This document shows, piece after piece, positions 1-5,275 of a DNA stretch of 5,275 nt (positions are counted from its first letter, which is position 1; each line of letters opens with the position of its first letter). The DNA is taken from the NCBI GenBank assembly GCA_025934545.1, contig JAICXV010000225.1, positions 1 through 5,275 on the forward strand, given 5' to 3'. Origin of the DNA: Verrucomicrobiia bacterium. GTDB taxonomy: Bacteria > Verrucomicrobiota > Verrucomicrobiia > Limisphaerales > Palsa-1400. Both the position numbers and the translations under genes were made by a program. The notes below the pieces were generated by a model. It was not told where the DNA came from. It saw only the letters and a program-made list of their open reading frames with translations, and searched no databases.

Positions 1-401
1 GCGGTGGTTTGTTTGGAAAGAAATTGGCGGATGCACAGACCAAGGACAAAAATGACCAACACACTCGTTTCGAAGTCGTTGACGCGCCCGGGCGTCATGT
101 CTTTGCCGAGACGTTGCGTGAAGAACAGGAAGGTAGCGACGATCAGGAGCAAGCCGGCGAAAATTCCCCACGGACTGTAACACGGCAGACCGAGCTTGCG
201 GACGATTCCATAAAACTCCACGAGTCCCGCCCAGGTCAGCAGGCCCATGATGAGCAGGAATACAATGTTCGAAACCAGCGGCGGCGCATAAAAGAGCGCG
301 CCGAGAACAACGGTCCACAGGACAACAAAACTGGTCAGGCGTCGCAGGAAGATGACGCCTTTGGACGGACCGGGTTTTGGTTGTGATGTTGACTCTGCCA
401 T
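1..401 (-). CDS. cdsA: Phosphatidate cytidylyltransferase (CDP-diacylglycerol synthase), N-terminal part, cut by the window edge
   Basis: This reading frame is open from an ATG at 399-401 to the left edge, giving 133 codons and no stop. The protein begins MAESTSQPKPGPSKGVIFLR and continues with hydrophobic runs at about residues 23-38, 43-62, 78-94 and 113-124, as expected for the N-terminal membrane helices of CdsA. The enzyme makes CDP-diacylglycerol from phosphatidic acid and CTP in the inner membrane, the precursor of all phospholipids. The diagnostic C-terminal signature lies outside the window, so the call rests on the 'RRL...' start, the membrane pattern and position directly after uppS, a gene order common in bacteria. 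The gene starts 30 nt after the uppS stop and is probably in the same transcript. I see no clear Shine-Dalgarno sequence in that gap. Another polytopic membrane protein is possible but less likely. Confidence 0.82.
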   Translation of the reverse strand, partial: MAESTSQPKPGPSKGVIFLRRLTSFVVLWTVVLGALFYAPPLVSNIVFLLIMGLLTWAGLVEFYGIVRKLGLPCYSPWGIFAGLLLIVATFLFFTQRLGKDMTPGRVNDFETSVLVIFVLGLCIRQFLSKQTT

Positions 402-431
402 TTGACGCAGAACTTAGCCCACGAAAAGTTT

Positions 432-2588
<2,157 letters not shown>

Positions 2589-2617
2589 CGCGATTTGCTG
2601 AAGACGAAGAATTTCTC

Positions 2618-2644
2618 GCGAAGGTAGCGAAGGGAGCGAAGGAG
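2618..2644. repeat. Three tandem copies of a 9-bp unit
   Basis: Three back-to-back 9-mers read gcgaaggta, gcgaaggga, gcgaaggag, sharing gcgaagg in each copy. They lie upstream of the purA -35 box and just before the 2646-2663 inverted repeat. Similar runs of near-identical short words occur in intergenic DNA of several environmental phyla, from general recollection. No function is evident. Confidence 0.6.
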
Positions 2645-2645
2645 G

Positions 2646-2663
2646 CAGACGAGTAGGCGTCTG
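2646..2663. repeat. Inverted repeat, 6-bp arms
   Basis: CAGACG (2646-2651) and CGTCTG (2658-2663) are perfect reverse complements around a 6-base loop. No T-run follows on either strand, so it is not an intrinsic terminator. It directly follows the 9-bp tandem repeat and may belong to the same element. Confidence 0.5.
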
Positions 2664-2691
2664 GCGAAAAACTTCTTTTACCAGCGATGGG

Positions 2692-2731
2692 ACCACGGAA
2701 AAAACGCGTAAAACAGCGTAAAAATCGTGGT
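2692..2731. repeat. Inverted repeat framing an internal direct repeat
   Basis: ACCACG (2692-2697) and CGTGGT (2726-2731) are perfect inverted arms 28 bp apart. Between them GCGTAAAA occurs twice (2706-2713 and 2716-2723), 10 bp apart. The pattern resembles the 'accacgga...cgtggtt' intergenic repeats that I recall from several environmental bacterial phyla, but I could not compare copies. No coding or terminator role is visible. Confidence 0.5.
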
Positions 2732-2810
2732 TTTGAATTGGTGTAAATGTTGGTGGTGAGTTGGTTAAGTTTAAAAGAGAGCGTTTTGAGGGAGGTGGCG
2801 GGGAGAGCGT

Positions 2811-2870
2811 CAAATGTGGCGAAATGTGGCGACTTCTGGCGAAATGTTACGAAATCGTGCGAAATGTCGC
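2811..2870. repeat. Six tandem copies of a 10-bp unit
   Basis: Six consecutive 10-mers follow the consensus gaaatgtggc with no insertions between them: caaatgtggc, gaaatgtggc, gacttctggc, gaaatgttac, gaaatcgtgc, gaaatgtcgc. Copies differ from the consensus at zero to three positions. A 10-bp period is close to one DNA helical turn, so each unit would face the same side of the helix. The array lies between the two minus-strand promoters, about 380-440 bp upstream of purA. Whether it binds a protein or is only a degenerate repeat cannot be told here. Confidence 0.75.
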
Positions 2871-2896
2871 GGGATGGGCCAAAGCGCGGAGTAATA

Positions 2897-2924
2897 GCCG
2901 ATGGCCAATAGCCAATAGCCGAAA
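2897..2924. repeat. Four tandem copies of a 7-bp unit
   Basis: Four 7-mers run head to tail: gccgatg, gccaata, gccaata, gccgaaa. The middle two are identical and all begin with gcc. The same words recur nearby in inverted form (gccattggc at 2938-2946), so the block can fold back on itself. It begins 27 bp after the 10-bp array. Confidence 0.6.
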
Positions 2925-3012
2925 ATGGCAGCCGATCGCCATTGGCAGAAAATGAGGTCGCAAGTTTCATACGGTCAGCTCCGGAGTTCCGATGGACGGG
3001 ATGGTCGGTCGG

Positions 3013-3030
3013 GCTCGTGGTGAAACGAGC
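3013..3030. repeat. Hairpin GCTCGT-N6-ACGAGC at the likely transcript start
   Basis: GCTCGT (3013-3018) and ACGAGC (3025-3030) form a perfect 6-bp stem with a 6-base loop. On the minus strand this hairpin would be at or next to the 5' end of RNA from the promoter at 3037-3065. Its core CTCGT...AAACGAG matches the two hairpin elements at 3821-3850 and 3875-3904 with a different loop, so it may be a distant relative. No T-run follows it. Confidence 0.5.
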
Positions 3031-3036
3031 GTTGGG

Positions 3037-3065
3037 ATTATGACAAGAACGTAGCTACTTGTCAA
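3037..3065 (-). promoter_or_regulatory. Strong sigma-70-type promoter, minus strand
   Basis: The minus strand carries a perfect -35 TTGACA (3060-3065), a 17-bp spacer and a -10 CATAAT (3037-3042), five of six matches to consensus. Transcription would begin near 3030 and run toward purA, about 600 nt away. About 45 nt downstream is GGAG (2979-2982), eight bases before an ATG (2968-2970) that opens a 186-codon frame of unconvincing composition. The promoter could serve as a distal purA promoter, drive a non-coding RNA, or be part of a repeated element. Confidence 0.6.
3041..3064. promoter_or_regulatory. Operator-like palindrome inside the promoter
   Basis: TGACAAG (3041-3047) and CTTGTCA (3058-3064) are perfect 7-bp inverted arms separated by 10 bp. 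The palindrome spans the spacer and enters both the -35 and -10 boxes of the minus-strand promoter, where a dimeric repressor would block RNA polymerase. Part of the symmetry is forced by the TTGACA box itself, so chance is a real alternative. I recognise no specific regulator motif. Confidence 0.4.
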
Positions 3066-3146
3066 TAGATGAAGCGACAATCAAAAGGTTGGTTAAACTG
3101 ACGAGGGACTCGATTAGTTCATGTGCCGGAGACAAACAGAGGAAGT

Positions 3147-3251
3147 GGCAGAAGACTGCCTCCAGTCCAAACGGCGGGCGCTTTGGTCGGCTCTGCGCAA
3201 ATCTTAAAGCGGTGTCGTCGCTGCGCTTTGCCACCGCAGTCCAAAACGGAG
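3147..3251. repeat. Repeat-like element with hairpins and a 12-13-bp direct repeat
   Basis: The word cagtccaaa(a)cgg occurs twice, at 3163-3174 and 3237-3249. Between and around the copies are inverted repeats: GGCAG/CTGCC (3147-3151 and 3156-3160, loop AAGA), AAAGCG/CGCTTT (3206-3211 and 3224-3229) and GCGGTG/CACCGC (3209-3214 and 3232-3237). The last two are mutually exclusive foldings. The compact set of arms framed by a direct repeat looks like a non-coding dispersed element rather than a gene. It lies 60 bp upstream of the membrane protein gene. Confidence 0.4.
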
Positions 3252-3311
3252 TTCGGCCGTCTGTGGTAAATGGAGTCGGCAAACGGGCGGCGGCGTGCTA
3301 AACAGGTGGTT

Positions 3312-3761
3312 ATGTTGACACGAATTTTGTTCTTCGTTTTGGTGGCTTTTGGCGGCGCGGCGCTGGCGTTGCAGGCAGCTTGGAATGCGCGGTTGCGGGT
3401 CGCGACGGGGTCGCCGGTGCTGACGACGATTATTTCAATTGTCGTCACGCTTGTTTCGCTGGTGGTTTTGTGGGTCGTCGGGTTGGGTGGACGCGGGTCG
3501 GTGCCGGCGTTCGGTTCGATTCCAAAGTGGGCGTGGCTCGGCGGCGTGTGCGCGGGATATTATTTGATCGCGTCGCTGGTGGCTCTGCCGAAGGTCGGCG
3601 CGGGTTCGGTTTTTTCGCTGGTGATTGCGGGGCAGGTGCTGATGGCGCTGCTGCTCGATTCGATTGGGGCGTTTGGTGTGCCGCAAATTTCTTTGAGCGC
3701 GACGCGGTTGGTTGGGGCGGGGTTGTTGTTGGTGGGAGTGGCGTTGATTCAGAGAGGGTGA
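3312..3761 (+). CDS. DMT-superfamily inner-membrane protein, DUF606/YdcZ family
   Basis: The 149-residue product has five predicted membrane helices at about residues 3-20, 36-57, 72-91, 98-118 and 128-147. It matches the DUF606 (YdcZ) family layout: an N-terminal ALALQAAWNARLRVATGSPV block (18-36), WLGGVCAGYYL (75-85), LPKVGAGSVFSLVIAGQVL (92-110) and LLLDSIGAFGVP (113-124), with a final RLVGAGLLLVGVALI. The length is typical for these half-sized relatives of drug/metabolite transporters, which probably act as dimers or pairs. The substrate is unknown. I chose the ATG at 3312-3314 because AGGTGG (3304-3309) lies just upstream and the protein then starts at the first helix; an ATG at 3270 would add 14 polar residues. 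No partner DUF606 gene is adjacent, no clear promoter is visible, and no intrinsic terminator follows. Confidence 0.9.
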   Translation: MLTRILFFVLVAFGGAALALQAAWNARLRVATGSPVLTTIISIVVTLVSLVVLWVVGLGGRGSVPAFGSIPKWAWLGGVCAGYYLIASLVALPKVGAGSVFSLVIAGQVLMALLLDSIGAFGVPQISLSATRLVGAGLLLVGVALIQRG

Positions 3762-3820
3762 ACTTCGAATGAGAAAAAAACCGTTGAAACAGTTTGTTTG
3801 GGAATGGTGAATTGACAAGC

Positions 3821-3850
3821 CCTCTCGTTAAAACGAGGGGTTAATGAGAA
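3821..3850. repeat. Hairpin repeat element, copy 1
   Basis: This 30-bp unit folds as CCTCTCGT-TAAA-ACGAGGGG, an 8-bp stem with one G-T pair, followed by ttaatgagaa. It matches copy 2 (3875-3904) at 27 of 30 positions, 54 bp apart. It follows the DUF606 gene stop by 59 bp, but neither strand has a T-run, so it is a poor intrinsic terminator. Confidence 0.75.
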
Positions 3851-3874
3851 GTTTAGGCACGTTGCGTTGCCAGA

Positions 3875-3904
3875 CCCCTCGTTAAAACGAGCGGTTAATG
3901 GGAA
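3875..3904. repeat. Hairpin repeat element, copy 2
   Basis: The second copy has the same core CTCGT-TAAA-ACGAG and the same ggttaatg tail. One stem position is unpaired (C3877 against C3892). Two of its three differences from copy 1 fall at the stem positions where copy 1 has its T-G pair, the third in the tail. It ends 73 bp before the start codon of the secreted-protein gene. Confidence 0.75.
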
Positions 3905-3977
3905 ATCGGTTTGAAGAGACTTGACGCTTTCTCTAATGAAGTGTCAGACTCGGTGCCCTTTAACAACCAAATCGACC

Positions 3978-5275
3978 ATGAATATTGTCCGTTGGGCCTG
4001 CAGCCTTCTCGTAACTTGTTTAGTCTCCAATGCAACTCCAAGTCTGACGCTCGTCGCATCGTGGCACGATGTGCTTCATAATGATCCTGACTTCGGTCCG
4101 TCGGTAGTTACGACGGGATCAATGTCGGTGACGGGAGTTTCGATTCCGATTTCGACCGATATTTCGGCGTTCGATGAGTCGACATCGTTTCATCTTGATG
4201 TCGGTTCAGCCAATTTTGATGGCACCCTGGGAGGTGATACGAGTGATCCGTCGAATCCTGTTGTCAGTACGTATCATCATGGCGCGACGAGCGCGTCGAT
4301 CCATGCATACACCGACGTTTCGTTGGATCCCGACCATCCGCATTTGGTCTTGAGTTGGAGCGCGGCGCTAAGTTGGACGAAGACCACGCTCACTATTTCG
4401 GTGAGCACCCCGATGGATGCGTTTGGCGGTGAAAGCACGTATAACGGAACGACGGGCGTAATCTCCGACACGGCGGATTGTAATATTTCGCTGGCGGACG
4501 CTTCGTTTAGCCGAACATTGTTTATTTCCGGCGCAAATAGTTCGGTGCCGAACGACGCGGCCGGTCAGGACCTTGAAACCGGGGGAATAACGGGTCGGGC
4601 GGATTTTACGACGCCCGTTGTTGCGATTACAACGCCGCGCACTGACATCAGCACAACCAATCCGCCGACGACGGTGAGCGGAACGGCATCGGACAATGCG
4701 GCGCTTGGCCAGGTTTACTGGCGCTTTGCTGCCCCGACGGACAACCCGCATTTGGGTTACGATTATTATAACAATCTCTTGAACGACTGGCAGCAAACTG
4801 ATGGTGATTTTTCGTCCACGCCAAAGTCAGCGCCGTGGTCGATCACAATTGATCCGGCGACGCAGCTCACGCCCGGCACGAATATCATCTGGGTGGCAGC
4901 GGTTGATTCGAGCGGTAACGCTTCGGCGATTGCGCCGCGCATCATTTTTTATTCTGTGTCCACCCAATTGACGCTGCTCACGAACGGGCCAGGCACGGTC
5001 ACGGGCAGTCGCGGCGTGACCAATGGCGCGATGTTGGAGATCGGGCGCGGATATTTCGTCAATGCCACCCCCAAAGGGTCTTCGAATTTTTTCCTGAATT
5101 GGACTGACGAGACGGGGGCGGTAGCGTCGGCGCTGCCAGCTTACAACTTCGTGATGCGGCCGGGGCTGACTTTGCGGGCAAATTTCGGGACGAACGTGTT
5201 TAAAGCAATTGCCGGCAATTACACTGGTTTGTTTTTTGATCCGACCAACGGCCCGACCACTGGCGAAGCTGGATA
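3978..5275 (+). CDS. Secreted multidomain protein with Ig-like and InlB-type repeat domains, C-terminus beyond the window
   Basis: The frame is open from the ATG at 3978 to the right edge, 432 codons without a stop. Residues 1-19 look like a Sec signal peptide: a short start with Arg5, a hydrophobic core and a likely cleavage after SNA (Ala19). Residues 20-212 form a Ser/Thr/Asp-rich, beta-strand-like region I do not recognise. Residues 213-328 resemble a bacterial Ig-like domain, with TTVSGTASDNAALGQVYWRF (231-250) and GTNIIWVAAVDSSGNAS (300-316). Residues 330-403 resemble a divergent InlB B-repeat, with GPGTVTG (337-343), a NWT (374-376) and the closing TLRANF (398-403). A new domain starts GNYTGLFFDPTNG (413-425), a segment I associate with large verrucomicrobial surface proteins. 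It is probably exported and may bind a surface or polysaccharide; no catalytic motif is visible. No Shine-Dalgarno sequence precedes the ATG, and the nearest promoter-like boxes (TTGACG at 3921) are weak. Confidence 0.85.
   Translation, partial: MNIVRWACSLLVTCLVSNATPSLTLVASWHDVLHNDPDFGPSVVTTGSMSVTGVSIPISTDISAFDESTSFHLDVGSANFDGTLGGDTSDPSNPVVSTYHHGATSASIHAYTDVSLDPDHPHLVLSWSAALSWTKTTLTISVSTPMDAFGGESTYNGTTGVISDTADCNISLADASFSRTLFISGANSSVPNDAAGQDLETGGITGRADFTTPVVAITTPRTDISTTNPPTTVSGTASDNAALGQVYWRFAAPTDNPHLGYDYYNNLLNDWQQTDGDFSSTPKSAPWSITIDPATQLTPGTNIIWVAAVDSSGNASAIAPRIIFYSVSTQLTLLTNGPGTVTGSRGVTNGAMLEIGRGYFVNATPKGSSNFFLNWTDETGAVASALPAYNFVMRPGLTLRANFGTNVFKAIAGNYTGLFFDPTNGPTTGEAG

Noticed and set aside
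9..386. Plus-strand 125-codon frame at the left edge
   Set aside because: It is antisense to the cdsA N-terminus and is very polar (Glu/Gln/Asp-rich), as expected opposite a membrane protein gene.
3059..3301. Plus-strand 80-codon frame before the DUF606 gene
   Set aside because: It needs a TTG start inside the palindromic promoter, has no good ribosome site and passes through the repeat-like element.
3821..3904. The two hairpin repeats as terminators or a minimal CRISPR
   Set aside because: No T-run follows either stem on either strand, there are only two copies, and the 24-bp gap gives only one possible spacer with no cas gene nearby.
3911..3949. Possible promoter for the secreted-protein gene (TTGAAG or TTGACG)
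   Set aside because: At 17-18 bp spacing the -10 candidates are TAATGA, TCAGAC or CAGACT, too far from TATAAT to call.
4368..4796. Minus-strand 142-codon Arg-rich frame
   Set aside because: It is antisense to the continuous secreted-protein frame, has Arg-heavy shadow composition and no motif.

Overview
The window looks like a chromosomal piece from a verrucomicrobial bacterium, most likely of the Pedosphaera/Limisphaerales type (subdivision 3). This is an inference. It rests on the 3'-most gene, a secreted beta-rich protein whose layout (bacterial Ig-like domain, divergent InlB-type repeat with a final ANF, then 'GNYTGLFFDPTNG') I associate with that group, and on GC-rich genes with weak Shine-Dalgarno sequences and repeat-rich intergenic DNA. 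No rRNA or tRNA is present to settle it.

Layout. Positions 1-2428 hold three minus-strand housekeeping genes in transcription order purA, uppS, cdsA. purA (adenylosuccinate synthase) and uppS (undecaprenyl diphosphate synthase) overlap by four bases (GTGA). cdsA (phosphatidate cytidylyltransferase) starts 30 nt after uppS and runs off the left edge. Positions 2429-3311 contain no convincing gene. They hold a minus-strand promoter next to purA with a terminator/anti-terminator pair just behind it, a second strong minus-strand promoter with a palindrome between its boxes, and a series of unrelated short tandem and inverted repeats with units of 7, 9 and 10 bp. Positions 3312-3761 encode a five-helix DMT-superfamily membrane protein of the DUF606/YdcZ family on the plus strand. 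Positions 3762-3977 carry two copies of a 30-bp hairpin element. From 3978 to the right edge runs a plus-strand gene for a large secreted protein, incomplete at its C-terminus.

How the genes work together. uppS and cdsA act at the membrane: UppS makes the C55 lipid carrier for peptidoglycan and other wall polymers, and CdsA makes CDP-diacylglycerol for phospholipids. Tight coupling of purA to uppS ties an AMP-synthesis enzyme to the same transcript. The two plus-strand genes are not obviously related to that operon or to each other.

No defence system, CRISPR array, transposase or recombinase is visible. The least explained parts are the purA leader and the repeat mosaic upstream of it.
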